A DNA stretch of 64,000 nucleotides, taken from the NCBI RefSeq assembly GCF_965363235.1, contig NC_134838.1, positions 2,671,001-2,735,000 on the forward strand, in the 5' to 3' direction. This document shows, in pieces, positions 25,195-37,257 of this stretch. The notes under the pieces were generated by a model. That model had not been told where the DNA came from and searched no databases. It worked only from the letters and a program-made list of their open reading frames with translations. Within the stretch, counting starts at the first letter, position 1, and every line of letters starts with the position of its first letter. A program made the position numbers and the translations under genes. This DNA comes from Mytilus galloprovincialis. Lineage: Eukaryota; Mollusca; Bivalvia; Mytilida; Mytilidae.

Positions 25195-25602
25195 AAAGAT
25201 AGTTTATAAAATTTAGTCCTGGTATCAATGATGAGTTTATTTACAACCACTGGGTCGATGCCACTGCTGGTGGAGATTTATTTTCCTGAGGGTATATCAA
25301 GCCCAGTAGTCAGCACTAGCTGACATGAATTATCATTGATATTGTTATATTTATGAATTAACTGTTTACAAAATTTTGATTTTTTTGAAATACTAAGGCT
25401 TTTCTACCTTAGGCATAGATTACCTTAGCTGTACTTGGAAAAACTTTTAGGAATTTTGGTCCTCAATGCTCTTCAACTTCGTACTTTATTTGGCCTTTTT
25501 AACTTTTTTGGATTCGAGCGTCACTGATGAGTCTTTTGTAGACGAAACGCGCGTCTGGCCTATATATAAAATTTTGTCCTGGTATCTATGGTGAGTTTAT
25601 GT
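25195..25602 (+). repeat. Family A repeat, most complete copy
   Basis: Starts and ends with the same phrase (TTTAGTCCTGGTATCAATGA at the start, TTTGTCCTGGTATCTATGGT at the end). Between lie AGCCCAGTAGTCAGCACT, GGCATAGATTACCTTAGC, TCCTCAATGCTCTTCAACTT, GAGCGTCACTGATGAGTC and GACGAAACGCGCGTCTGGCC. It has no ORF. Confidence 0.65.
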
Positions 25603-25669
25603 ATTATGTTTTATTTGTCTTTATATATTTACTTTACTGCTTGTATTGCATGTAAAATGTGAAGTAACA

Positions 25670-26600
25670 AACACCGAACTCCGTTGAAAATCCAAAACGC
25701 ACAACCCCTAATCAAATGGCAAAATCAAAAGCTCAAACACATTAAACAAATGGATAACAACTGTTATATTCTAGACTTGGAACAGACATTTTCTCATGTT
25801 ATACACAACTGGAACCAAAAGTCTCATTTTGAGATATTGTCATCAATATTTAGAACCACATTCATATGTAGGAAGATTTTTGGCTGCAATATGTTTCATA
25901 CAAGAACGTTGAATGCAAAATCTGTACTTTTGATATATAAGTAAAATTAACTGATTCTAGTGTCTCTTTTATTATGTAAAAGTACATATCATAATCTTTA
26001 TGATTTAACGTAAAGTTATATAGAGTTGTACTGATGAATATGATTATAAAGGTGCAGAATGAGTCATTAGTCAAGACACGTCAAACTTATCACAAATCTT
26101 GTAGCAGTCGATATGAAGCCTCGATTCGAGTCTATAAAAGTAAGAAATAAATATAACAGATTTCTACACAACAATCAATTTTCAAAAATGATTTTGACAA
26201 AAAGCACAATACGATACAACAAAAGACAACTTATTTAAATGTTCACGAATTGCACCGGCAAATGAAAATGCGATTAGGAAAACAAGGCCCTTTCCTCTAT
26301 TTGACCAAACTATTCGAACTCCAATGACAATTCAAAATGGAAATTCCTTTATCAAGTGGCAAAATAAAAAGCTCAAACATCAAACGAATGGGAAAAAATT
26401 GTCATATTCCTGACTTGGAACAATTATTTACTTCTGTAGAAAATGTTGATTAAACCTGGTTATACAGCTTGCTAACCTCTCATATCTTGTATGACAGTCG
26501 GATAAAATTCCATTATATTGACAACAATGTGTGAACAAAACAAACAGACATTATAGGTAACATGTCAAGAATAGGGGGTATAGCAGTCATCATTGTGTTT
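25670..26600 (-). repeat. Family B repeats, two copies
   Basis: Copies at about 25670-25810 and 26310-26600 share CAAATGGCAAAATCAAAAGC-like text and the TGACTTGGAAC block. The second continues into TGTATGACAGTCGGATAAAA and CATTATATTGACAACAATGT. Short ORFs here are repeat translations. Confidence 0.55.
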
Positions 26601-26826
26601 TGTTTTTAATGACCACAAAGAAAAACAACAAAAATTCATGCAGACAAATCACATAAGAAAAATCAAAACTAGAATACAAAACAATATATAAAAAAACAAT
26701 AATTGTTAACGTTATTAACGATCTGAACGCGCAACAAACAGCTGCCATGTTTTTGACTTCGTACAGAAATAATTGGGATCTATCAGTCAAAATTAAGTAA
26801 ACAAACCTCACAACAGAATTGAAAAA

Positions 26827-27870
26827 GGTGAAGTTGAAATCATCACTTCGTACATTTTACGGACGCCATCACGAGTTGGTTGACCGGTATGGAAACAGGA
26901 ACTTCTTAGGAAGAAAGATAAGAAGTTAGCAATATCCTTTAACTCTACTTTCCGCTATATAGATGATGTTCTTTCACTAAATAATTCAAAATTTGGTGAC
27001 TATGTTGAACGCATCTATCCCATTGAACTAGAGATAAAGGATATAACAGATACAGTTAAGTCAGCCTCATATCTTGACTTACATCTAGAAATTGACAATG
27101 AGGGTTTGTTGAAAACAAGACTGTACGACAAACGTGACTATGTGGAACGCATCTATCCCATCGAGCTAGAGATACAGTTAAGTCGGCCTCATATCTTGAC
27201 TTACATCTAGAAATTGACAATGAGGGTCGGTTGAAAACAAAACAAAAGAGATGATTTCAGCTTTCCAATTGTGAACTTTCCATTTCTAAGTAGCAACATT
27301 CCAGTAGCACCTGCATACGGTGTCTATATCTCCCAATTAATATGACATTCCCGTGCTTGCATTTCCTATCATGATTTTCTTGATAGAGGGTTGTTGCTCA
27401 CAAGGAAGCTATTAAATCAAGAGTTCCAAATGGTGAAGTTGAAATCATCACTTCGTAAATTTTACGGACGCCATCACGAGTTGGTTGACCGTTGTGGAAT
27501 AACCGTTTCACAAATAATATCGGATATGTTCCTTACGTCGTAACTACAATCCCCTTCCCTTTCATGAATGTGACCTACCGAATTAGACTATTTACCGGAT
27601 TTGTTATCTCATAAGCAGCACGACGGGTACCACATGTGGAGCAGGATTTGCTTACCCTTCCGGAGCACCTGAGATCACCCCTAGTTTTTGGTGGGGCTCG
27701 TGCTGTATATTCTTTAGTATTCTATGTTGTGTCATATGTACTATTGTTTTTCGGTTTGTTGGGTTTTTTTTTATTTTTAGCCATGGCGTTGTCAGTTTAT
27801 TTTCGATACATGAGTTTGACTGTCCCTCTGGTATCTTTCGTCCCTCTTTTACATTGTTTTTGTCATTGAT
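26827..27870 (+). mobile_element. Scrambled reverse-transcriptase retroelement remnant
   Basis: Contains an RT fragment around the catalytic box: FNSTFRYIDDVLSLN at about 26940-26985, followed by YVERIYPIELEIKD. It has lost function: a piece from the C-terminus (FYGRHHELVDR) comes first, and the block encoding YVERIYPIELEI through LHLEIDNEG is present twice (about 27000-27110 and 27135-27230), the second time out of frame. The downstream C-terminal region (NIPVAPAYGVYISQL) carries a stop. From about 27540 the element's 3' non-coding part follows, with an ACCTACCGAATTAGACTATT block and CCATGGCGTTGTCAGTTTAT. The YIDD box identifies a reverse transcriptase; I cannot say which retroelement order. 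Confidence 0.75.
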
Positions 27871-27909
27871 TCCTGTATTTTGTGGGATAAACATTAACTT
27901 CTTGATCAA

Positions 27910-28815
27910 TAGTTTGCAGCAAGAGTTAATGTTCCTTTATTTTTTTCTTACCAGAATTATTCTCAATTGAACTTTACAAAATTATGCCTTCATATGTTCT
28001 GTTTATGTTGTTACTGAATGAATTCTCCTCGGAAGAAGAGCCATTGTGATATAAGTGAATAATAAGTGTATATTAGAAAAAGAGATGCATGTTTTAAAAT
28101 AATTTATATAGTACCATTTCCTTCACGTTAATTGATTACAAATTATAGCTAGTATTTCCGGGGTTTGGTTGGTACAATTGGAATGCATTTAATTTCCTCA
28201 TTTTCAAAAACAAATTAACTTATACAAACAAATATTATCTCGAGGTTCAAACAAGGTTTTTTCAAAGCCAATATCTAAATATAATGTATCCTGGGGGAAG
28301 CTCCAAACCCAACTCTTGACGGGTTGTGGGGAATATTTAGCATTTATAACAAAGATGTATAAAACGGATGTCCTGAACTAAATACAACATAACGTTGGAA
28401 ATTAAAGCAAATGATAATTCAAGACAGTAGAAAAATTTAAAAAAAAATCACTTCTGTAAAATTTAGTATGGAAATGGGGAATGCGTTTTCTGTATCTGCA
28501 TATAAACCGAAGTAGTTGAAGAGCTAGCTATATAATACACATAGACATACACATGATAGCAAAATCAGTCTTTGTCTGAGAGATAACAGACAATTTTTGA
28601 AAATTTTGTAATAAAACAAGTAATTTGTACATGAAACATTATAATATAGTTATTACTTCATTCAACTTCCAGATCCAAGTCTTTTAACTGTAGGTGTTCT
28701 TTGCATGCATGCCTTCTGTGGAGTTTTTAACAGCTCAAATGTAACATGGTAATTTAAGGTAAAATCTGTAAGAAGTGGTTGTCTTTTATGTTCGCCTATG
28801 CATAAATGCATCAGT
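27910..28815. other. No gene seen
   Basis: AT-rich sequence without recognised coding content or clear repeat structure. Confidence 0.45.
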
Positions 28816-28819
28816 ATTA

Positions 28820-29170
28820 TACCGCTGTTTCAATAGTCATACATCGATTAAGCTAAAACAAATCCGAGATACAAACTAAAACTAAGGGAAAACAATGGGA
28901 TAGCTAAACTCTGAACTGCAACAAATCTAACGCCAACATACACAGAAACGGACTGTTTGATATCAACTGTCACATTCCTGAATTGGCACAGGACATTTTA
29001 AGAAAACAAATGGTGGGTCAAACCTGGGTTTTTTTTTTGCCAAATAAAATACGCATTTTGTTATCCATTCGTTTGATGTGTTGTAGCTTTTGATTTTACA
29101 ATTTAATAAGGGACTTTCCGTTCCCAATTTCCTCGGAGTTCAGTATTTTTGTTTTTTTACTTCTTGAATC
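28820..29170 (+). repeat. SINE-like repeat family E joined to a family B copy
   Basis: 28820-29030 shows the family E blocks (ATACCGCTGTTTCAATAGTC, AAACTAAAACTAAGGGAAAA, then CACATTCCTGAATTGGCACA and a CATTTTAAGAAAACAAATGG block). A family B copy in the opposite orientation follows (ATCCATTCGTTTGATGTGTT, CAGTATTTTTG). Other family E copies are at 30230-30410, 31570-31740, 35660-35780 and 53230-53470. Confidence 0.55.
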
Positions 29171-29179
29171 ATTTTTTAC

Positions 29180-30225
29180 TAGTCAAAGTTACGATTTCCA
29201 AATATCACTCAATCTCTATGTAAGAAACATAAAACAAAATAGTGTATTCCGTGTGCTGTCATATTGAACTCTTTTCTTGTACTCGACTGATTCTTTAGTC
29301 GTGTTCACACCAAACGCCACGTACTTGTTTTGTTTAAAATAGGTTTCATGTGATGAACACTGTTTTGTTTCAAAGTTAATTAATTGTGTTCTTATATCTG
29401 TTTGAAATTATCTCTACATCAAAAACGTTTACACGAGTAAACTAGAAGTAATTTAAGATTTATAAACCCTTCTTTAGATCTGTGTATTAAGATATTTTAA
29501 AGATACCATGATACCAAAACAGCAAAAATCTTTTTTATCCCCGGTTTTGTTTTGGTTTAGGTATTACTCAGTCTTCAGTTTTTCTATCTTGTGATTCGTG
29601 TACAGTTGTTTGTCAATTTCTCTTATGTTGTCATGTAGTTTTCAGTTTATTTTGACTAATGAGTTTCAAAGTCCTATATCTTTCGCATTTACTTTTAACT
29701 AATACTGAAGTGCATTTGTTTATATATGTTTATCTAACAATGGGAAACGTCGTTCACAGCAATTATTATTATTGTTTCATTGCATTTAATAGAAAATGAT
29801 AATTTTGTGGTAAATCAAGCAAAGATTTTATCAGAAGCCCACATATTTTAATAGAGATTTTCGTGGTAGCATTTTGAACATAGATTATTTTCTTCTTTGT
29901 CCATGTTGTGTTATCACGTAATATTTATGAACAAATTCTGACAACTGTTACAATCCAAAAGCTTCGTGTTGAGTCACTTAGTCGAGCGCACCCTAAAAGG
30001 TGTACAAAAGTGTGAATGGATAGGATGAGTTTTGTACTTGTTTAACTAATATATTGATTTAAAAACTTGTTATAATTTGTGGAAAAAAATGAATGCACTG
30101 CATGCATTAATCCCATACACAACTGCCAAATATAAGAATAAGAATAAAGAGGAAAGGCTGTGGAGTTTCTATAATATTATCAAATGTTCGGCAATGAAGA
30201 AACAAAAGTGAACATTTTGTTTTTG
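29180..30225. other. No gene seen
   Basis: AT-rich sequence with short ORFs only. Confidence 0.4.
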
Positions 30226-30229
30226 AGGA

Positions 30230-30410
30230 AAACAAACGAAACAACAGAATAATGAAGTGCAACTAAAAAACGAACGACAATGCAACATACTTAAGATCTA
30301 TTAGAGAAAAACTGCCATATTGTTGACATGGTACAAGACATTTTAAGAACAAATGGTGAATTGAACCTGGTTTTGTGGCTTGCCAAACATCCCGCTTTAT
30401 GGCAATATTT
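30230..30410 (+). repeat. Family E repeat copy
   Basis: Matches the family E end (GACATGGTACAAGACATTTT, then an AAATGGTGAATTGAACCTGG block). The text that follows (30418-30530) recurs, diverged, at 32698-32800. Confidence 0.5.
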
Positions 30411-30977
30411 AATTTAAACGTCATCAGTGTCTAAGGGAAAAATAAATGAGCATGGGTTGTGTTAAAGAACTTCTCCTTTTTCGAAAAAAAAAAAGCATCA
30501 TCAAAAAGTACCAAGGCCTAATAATATTCAGCGTCTACTTCGCGAATAACAGAGGATGGCCTTGAATTGTTGATTCTAAATGCTGACGATGTGCATCTTT
30601 TTAAAAAAAAAAAAAACAGTTTGCCTTTATTTGACCTGTTACTTTTGGTCTTATGAAGTGATCGGTATTTTTGCACCCAGCATTCGGGTTTTGAGGCTAA
30701 GGTGTTTCTGGTGCGAATGGGTCCGAGATGCCATTCGGACTCTATTTATTTAATAAATTCAAACACGAATTAAAAGTGTAAGAGTTTGAAGACATAGTGT
30801 AATACATTTTTTTGGTATTATGAAAATAATCACCGCTATCTTTATCGATTCACTTATTTGTCCCGTGCTCCACCGTTTATGATCGTTTATCACTGTCGCG
30901 ATCCGGTAAACATCGTCAGTAATCTTGTCAGTTCTCTAGCTTAAAGTAAAGTAAAGTAAAGTATTCTTTATTTAAAG

Positions 30978-31694
30978 GGGCATTAGCAACGAGATATATA
31001 AAAATCTAATATATTTCTTTTTTTTTTTTGCTCAATCATTTAAAATTAAATGCAAATCGTGAAATAATAGTTATTCGCTTTTAGTAGCCAGTATGGTTCA
31101 ATTTTGTCAAAATAAGCTTAAAAAAACGAATAATTCGACCTCAATAACTCTGAATTCATGTGAACTTCAATATAACCCCTTAGCTTCAGATGGATTACAC
31201 GTGAATTGTATGTGTAAAGTTGTTTATAGGAAAAGAATGTCAACATTGACAGTGAAACAAAGGTAAATCATTTGATTGACTGCTTCGATCCACATAAAAT
31301 CCATCTTATACAGATAAAAACAATGATAAACATTTATTTTTCATCTATGATATGAAATTAGATACACCTAGAAAACCCAACAGCACGAGTTTGCTTCATT
31401 TATTTATATCTATATTTATGTTTACGTCGCTTATTTGGTCATCGAACTTTAGAGGTTAACTCGATAGTTAATTAGATGGCGTATAGACTAAAATACACAC
31501 GAAACGAAACTTCGTATTTTCATGCCCGTGCTCTGTTAATTGTTTTTACAGACTTTTAAATAAAGGCAACAGTAGTATACCGCTGTTCAAAACTCATAAA
31601 TCCATGGACAAAAAACAAAATCGGGGTAACAAACTAAAACTGAGGGAAACGCATTAAATATAAGAGGAGAACAACGACACATCATTAAAATGTA

Positions 31695-31725
<31 letters not shown>

Positions 31726-31849
31726 CGGACTAAGCATTAGACAAAATCCTATGAGAATAACAAAGTTTTAATAAATGTTTTACATTGTTATTAATCAAAT
31801 ATGAGAATTGGATTGAAATCAGTGAACATGAATTGGCAGCTTGTGCCCC
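30978..31849. mobile_element. TTAA-flanked inverted-repeat element, ~0.87 kb, with nested repeat
   Basis: The left border reads TTAA|AGGGGCATTAG and the right border CTTGTGCCCCT|TTAA, so a short inverted repeat (AGGGGCA) is flanked by TTAA on both sides. The interior 31015-31560 is the dispersed repeat also found at 3590-4035. A family E copy (about 31570-31740) with an AC microsatellite is inserted near the right end. No ORF of transposase size is present. The short inverted repeat makes the exact borders less certain than for the other elements. Confidence 0.5.
31694..31721 (+). repeat. AC dinucleotide microsatellite
   Basis: About 13-14 AC units, inside the family E copy. Confidence 0.9.
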
Positions 31850-31878
31850 TTTAAAGTCGTATTGCATATATACATAAT

Positions 31879-32320
31879 AAAAGAGGGATGAAAGATACCA
31901 AAGAGACAGTCAAACTCATAAATCTAAATCAGACTGACAACGCCATGGCTAAAAATGAAAAAGACAAACAAAAAACAGCACACATGACACAACATAGAAA
32001 ACTAAAGAATAAACAACACGATATTTGTGAAACGGTTATTCCATAACGGTCAACCAACTCGTGATGGCGTCCGTAAAATTTACGAAGGGATGATTTCAAC
32101 TTCACCATTTGGAACTCTTGGTTTAATAGCTTCTTTGTGAGAAACAACCCTCTATCAAGAAAATCATGATAGGAAATACAAGCACGGGAATATCGTATCA
32201 ATTGGGAGATATATACCCCGTATGCAGGTGCTGCCGGAATGTTGCTACTTAGAAATGGAAAGTTCACAATTGGAAAGCTGAAATCATCTCTTTTGTCGTA
32301 AAGTTTTGTTAACATAATCT
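31879..32320 (-). mobile_element. Retroelement remnant: C-terminus of an RT polyprotein
   Basis: The minus-strand frame 32315-31929 (128 codons) encodes KLYDKRDDFSFPIVNFPF, APAYGVYISQLIRYSRAC, LDRGLF and KLKSSLRKFYGRHHELVDRY, the segment that follows the YIDD box in the copy at 26827-27870. It then runs into the element's 3' non-coding end. The catalytic region is absent. The first Met is not a true start; the open frame is the surviving piece of a longer ORF. Confidence 0.75.
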
Positions 32321-32324
32321 CTTT

Positions 32325-33639
32325 AAACCGAGCTTGCGATCAACATTAATTTAACGAAAAATTATTTGTCGATGATACGTTATAGATTTGTAATAAATAC
32401 AAATTAGGACTTAGTTTATAATATATGCATGTACTGGTTAAATAATGTCATTTACATTGAAAGTACAAGAAATTTGTTTCCTATTACTTGAACTTTTATC
32501 CCGGATGTTTTAAATTAACTATCCTTTATGTTTCAACAATTTATCAAGATATTTTATTCATAGCCTTTAAAACATCCCAGCCAACTATATTCTTCTTAAA
32601 TCATGAGCATAAGAAAATCCGGATATACAAAGTGTACTTTTATGGGATATTCTTATTCTGTATTAAAGAGCTTGCAGCTGCTACTCATGCTTTGTAAAAA
32701 GTCACCAGTGTCTGAGTAGAAAGTTGATGAACATGGGTATGGCAAAGAATGTCTCCTCCTTTTTTAGAAAAAGTTTATCGGAAGGTACCAATACGTTGTA
32801 AATAAATCATCTCATAACGTGTTATTCTTTTATTTGTCGTTACTACGAATATTACCTTTACTGTCTTGTCTGTTTTTGTTGGTATCCATTTAACGTGGCT
32901 CTGCACTTATACATCCCGTCATTATGTTGTTATTCTATGGTAAATTTTTGTATTATTGTCCTTCATTTTTGTCATAATGCCTTTTTGTGTTTCTTCGTTA
33001 CAAATGTGTCTTTTTATAGTGATTAAGATTATAACACAATGTTGACTGCTGTACCCCTGTTTTTGACATATTTACCTATTATATCTGGGTGGGTTTTTTC
33101 ACACATCGTTGTCAATACAACGGAGTTTTATACGAGTATAATACAACTGAGATGTTTAGCTAGATATAAATCCAGGTTTAGTCCACCATTGTCTACATAA
33201 GAAAATGCATGTTCCAAGTTTTGCCAGTTCTTATCCATTTGTTTGATGTGTTTGAGCTTTTATTTTGCCATTTGATTACGGATTTGAGTGTGATACTATA
33301 TTTATCCATTAAACCAGTTAAAAATAAAAACTGTGGATAAATGTCGTATTGCACTAGATTTGGTGGTGGAATCTGTTTCTTAAAAGATTTTTAGACTATA
33401 TGCAGGTCACCTTAATGATCCGTATTCCTTCTCTTCGAACGACTTGTAAACAGATGCGTTCTTTCTACGTGACGTCATCATGCATGGTCGTGTTTTTTTT
33501 TCATGATGTCACAATAGGAATTTCACAGGAAAGCAAGAAAATTTGATGTTTGATCGAATATTGACCGATCTGAGTTCAATCGAACCACACGTTGATTAAA
33601 TAAATTAATCAGCAGGTCATGAATGGTATAAATCGAGTT
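32325..33639. other. No gene seen; upstream of the GPCR tandem duplication
   Basis: Short ORFs only. A family B copy lies at 33150-33300. A TGACGTCA octamer is at 33470-33477, 514 bases before the GPCR start codon. Confidence 0.45.
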
Positions 33640-35640
33640 AGAATTAGAGAAAAGTTTTAATAAAATTATCGAGCTTTTTGGTAAATAAAAATAAAAAAAA
33701 AAAGTACACTACATCCACCAACGGAACAGATGGAATATAACCGCCATATTGCTGACTGTTTAAGGGAATTTTCCGACCAAATTGATAATAGATACTTGTA
33801 TGACAGCTTTGTATTCTATTTCCGTTATATTGTCAAAATAGTGTTAGTTACCAAAACAAACATAATTTGTTAACTACTTCCCAGAAGTTTAAATCTCCAC
33901 GGAGGGTATTCATCTTTTGTATGTATATGTATAAGTTATACAGTAACTTCGTGAAAATTGACACTAGACGCACATTCTATTTACTGTCTAATGACATTGA
34001 CTTTTACTAAAATGAAAGTGAATAATACGAAAATGAACGTGAATAATACGACAATGAACGTGAATAATACGACAATGGACGACACAGATTATTGGAATGT
34101 CTACTTCGTGCGTTTATATATTCCGTTAGATATTCTTCTGATTTTATTTCTAATCACAGGAGTGACAGGGAATGGTCTTGTTGTGTATATCTATGGATTC
34201 AAAAGGAAAACTATAAAAGACGGTCAATACTTTCTACCATATCTAGCTGTGGCTGATTTACTGGGAAGTATTATTTGTTCTCTGAATGGACTAACAATGA
34301 CTCTTATGCCATTGGCGAATGAATTTGATATACTCTGTAAAATTGGAGGGCTGTTGGGATCTGCGATCATCTTTATGGGTGTTTGGCTACTTATAATGAT
34401 TGCAATTCAACGGTACTTGAAAGTTTGCAGGCCAAATGGTCCTATAATGACATTAAAATGGAGAAAAATTATTATGATATGCGCTGTGTTTATATCAGGT
34501 GTTCTCTCAGGGCCATCAGTGGTTGCCTATGGCTCTATTCCGTTTCAAAGTAATGACAGAAACATCACTGGGAAGATATGCGGGAAAATAACTGGGTCTG
34601 TGTCTATAATGTATGATGCTGTGTTGGGTGTTGCTTATATCTTATTTTGTGGATTATTAATTGTTCCGTACTGTTTAATAGCTTGGAAAACATGTAGACA
34701 TCTAAAAAAGAGAGACCAAAGGAACTTCGAATCGCAGAAACGTTGTCGAAAAGAAAATACTGAAAACCAAATACAGGGGAATACAATTTCAACAGTGGGC
34801 ACTGAACTGAAACCTGAAGATAATATTTCTTCCCCATGCAACAAACAACAATCTAACAAAATAACATTAGATCTTGAAAACAATTTATTGAGAAATCACC
34901 GTAAAGTTATAGAGAAACAGCCAAAGACAAATCAAAAAATTATCAGCAAAGTTACAAAAATATCCCTGATCATCACCTTAACATTTCTTATTGGTTCTTT
35001 TCCTAAAATGTTACTCACAATTGCAGGAATAGTTCCATCTACCTTCTGGGAGAATGCAACCGATGTGGAAATATTGGGTGTCATGTTTGTGAATCAATTC
35101 TATATTTTTAATTATATTGCTAACCCTTTCATTTATACATTTTTTGATAAAACATTCAAAACTGAGATAAAGAATATTTTCTGTCGTTGTATATATACTA
35201 AGAAACGGTAACATTGTCTATTATTTATAGCTTAAAGAAAATGATTTTTTTTTTAATTTAATATCCGACATTAGGATTTTCATCAAAAACATTACAAATC
35301 AATAATTAATATAATAAGAAAATAAAAACTCTATTTTTCCCTACAATTTAATTGTAGAGGTACAGGCTTAACGTTGAAAATAAATATAAAACCAACACTT
35401 TATCACTGATCAGATTATGATACAATAGTGTAATAGTTACGATAATAAGTTAATAAATATCTATATGTTTGCTTCTTACTTAAGCCTTTAATTCAACAAT
35501 TACTGACATCAAAATTATTACGAAATCCGAATGAAATGATTTGATCGTCATCAACACAACCCCGACCATTGTTATTTCTCGAATGTGACCTACCGAATTA
35601 GAATTGTCACCGGATTTGTACTTACATGAGCAATCAACTA
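33640..35640 (+). repeat. Tandem duplication, copy 1 (intact GPCR)
   Basis: Starts near AGAATTAGAGAAAAGTTTTA and runs past the GPCR into the non-coding 3' sequence ending around GAATGTGACCTACCGAATTA. The same order of blocks recurs at 36650-38320. The end includes a fragment of the retroelement 3' region, so the retroelement predates the duplication. Confidence 0.8.
33991..35211 (+). CDS. Class A GPCR with QRY box and NVNNT-repeat N-terminus, 406 aa
   Basis: A seven-transmembrane receptor of the plasma membrane. I start it at the ATG at 33991; the frame is open a little further up but only through a TTG. The next Met at 34012 is an alternative. The N-terminus (1-35) holds three 7-residue repeats of the type MNVNNTT, each giving N-glycosylation sequons. 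TM1 has GNGLVV (Asn61), TM2 LAVADLL (Asp89), Cys116 and Cys197 can form the conserved disulfide, TM6 has GSFPK (Pro338) and TM7 ends NPFIY (378-382). The TM3 end reads QRY (140-142) rather than DRY, so the usual acidic residue of the ionic lock is missing. Loop 3 is long and polar (about 233-320). The tail is short, Lys/Arg-rich and carries Cys398 and Cys400. Single coding exon. AATAAA occurs at 35321 and 35379. The ligand is unknown. Confidence 0.88.
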   Translation: MTLTFTKMKVNNTKMNVNNTTMNVNNTTMDDTDYWNVYFVRLYIPLDILLILFLITGVTGNGLVVYIYGFKRKTIKDGQYFLPYLAVADLLGSIICSLNGLTMTLMPLANEFDILCKIGGLLGSAIIFMGVWLLIMIAIQRYLKVCRPNGPIMTLKWRKIIMICAVFISGVLSGPSVVAYGSIPFQSNDRNITGKICGKITGSVSIMYDAVLGVAYILFCGLLIVPYCLIAWKTCRHLKKRDQRNFESQKRCRKENTENQIQGNTISTVGTELKPEDNISSPCNKQQSNKITLDLENNLLRNHRKVIEKQPKTNQKIISKVTKISLIITLTFLIGSFPKMLLTIAGIVPSTFWENATDVEILGVMFVNQFYIFNYIANPFIYTFFDKTFKTEIKNIFCRCIYTKKR

Positions 35641-37095
35641 TAAGAGGGAAAAAAACAACTGGATCATTGATGTGCAACAAATACAAACACCAACATATAT
35701 AGAAACGAACTATTTGATAACAACTGCCAAAATGGTGAGTTGAACCTAATTTTATGGCTAGTCAAACCTCCCGCTTTAAATAAAAATGTGAAAAAATATC
35801 GCTAAAATGACAACACTACGTGCCAGAAATACAGCGAAAATACAGATCAACGAACAAACAAATAATATAAAACAAAATGTAGTCGTCACAATGCACAAAG
35901 CGCAGAACAACAACGAACAGACACCACAAGCAGTGACGCACATACTTACGTAATGAACATGCAATCTCGAACTTAACACAATTATATTAAAATGCCGATA
36001 CCAAGTCAGGAATATGGCAGTTGTTATCTATTCGTTTGATGTGTTTGAGCTTTTGATTTTGCAATTTGCTGAGGGACTTTCCGTTTAGAATTTTCCTAGG
36101 AGTTCGGTATTTTTGATATTTGACCTTTTTTATAACTTTGTGGACAGTATTTTTTAATAAGTACACAATTGTGGTTTAAAGTTAATTTTTTTCAACGTAA
36201 AACCGTTTCTACCCATGTACATGATCTTAGCTATATCATAGTGAGTAAGTAAAATACACCCAACGAAATAATTATTATAGGATACAACATGGATTTTTTT
36301 TTCACATTACATTGCCAAAATGAAAAATATATAATCGTTCAAATAATTGGCAATAGAGGTATCTAAATTGGTCAGATATGTTGAAGTGTAATAACAGTTC
36401 ATTGCTGATCTGTATGACTCATAAACAAAGTTAAATATTTACATGGTGAGCTCCATGCCAAGAATGACGTCAAAGTTATCTCATGGTATACTTCTTTTGT
36501 ATCATCATTCTGACAACTGATACCTAAAGAGATTTGCTTGATGAAAGCTTATATTGCCAAACCACCATCCCAACCAATTTTAGAGTTGGACGGAGAAAGG
36601 TGAGCTTGCTCTTTAGCTCCATTGTATTCCCACTTTTTACAGGAAATTGTAAAATAAGAGAAAACAGGATAGTATGAAAGTATTAACAAAATTACCGAAC
36701 TCTTAGGAAATAAAAACGGAACAAATGAAATTTAAAGGTCCTATTTATGACTTGTAAGGGCATTTTCCGAACAAAATGATAATAGTTAGCTGAACCTCCC
36801 AATTGAATGACAGTTGTATATAGTTCCGTTATATTGGCAAAATAGGGTTGGTTACCCAGACAAACATAATTTGTTAATTACTTCCCGTTTAAACCTCCAA
36901 GGAGGGTATACATGGTACAGAATATATCAGCAGTTTAAAGTCATCCGGTTTGTTACATAATTTCATGAAAGACTTATTGTCATAAGAACACAATTCATCT
37001 TTTGTATATATGTGTATACGTGATACAGTGACTTCACAAAAATAGACCCTAAAAGCACCTTCTTTTTACTTTCTTATCACATTGACTTTACGAAA

Positions 37096-37257
37096 ATGAA
37101 CGTGAATAATACGAAACTGAACGTGAATAATACGACAATGAACGTGAATAATATGGCAATGAACGTGAATAATACGAAACTGAACGTGAATAATACGGCA
37201 ATGAACGTGAATAATACGACAAATACGACAATGAACGTGAATAATACGACAATGGAC
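37096..37257 (+). repeat. 21 bp coding minisatellite (MNVNNTT units), expanded copy
   Basis: Unit ATGAACGTGAATAATACGAC plus one base, seven units at 37096, 37117, 37138, 37159, 37180, 37201 and 37231, with a 9 bp partial unit at 37222. The intact receptor has three units (34012-34074). The period is a multiple of three, so changes in number keep the reading frame. Confidence 0.9.

Noticed and set aside
33958..33990. Upstream extension of the second GPCR to 33958
   Set aside because: It would start at TTG; the in-frame ATG at 33991 is the first conventional start.
33470..36472. TGACGTCA upstream of both GPCR copies (33470 and 36465) as a shared promoter element
   Set aside because: The sites lie outside the homologous duplicated region, so they are not a conserved pair; single octamers can occur by chance.
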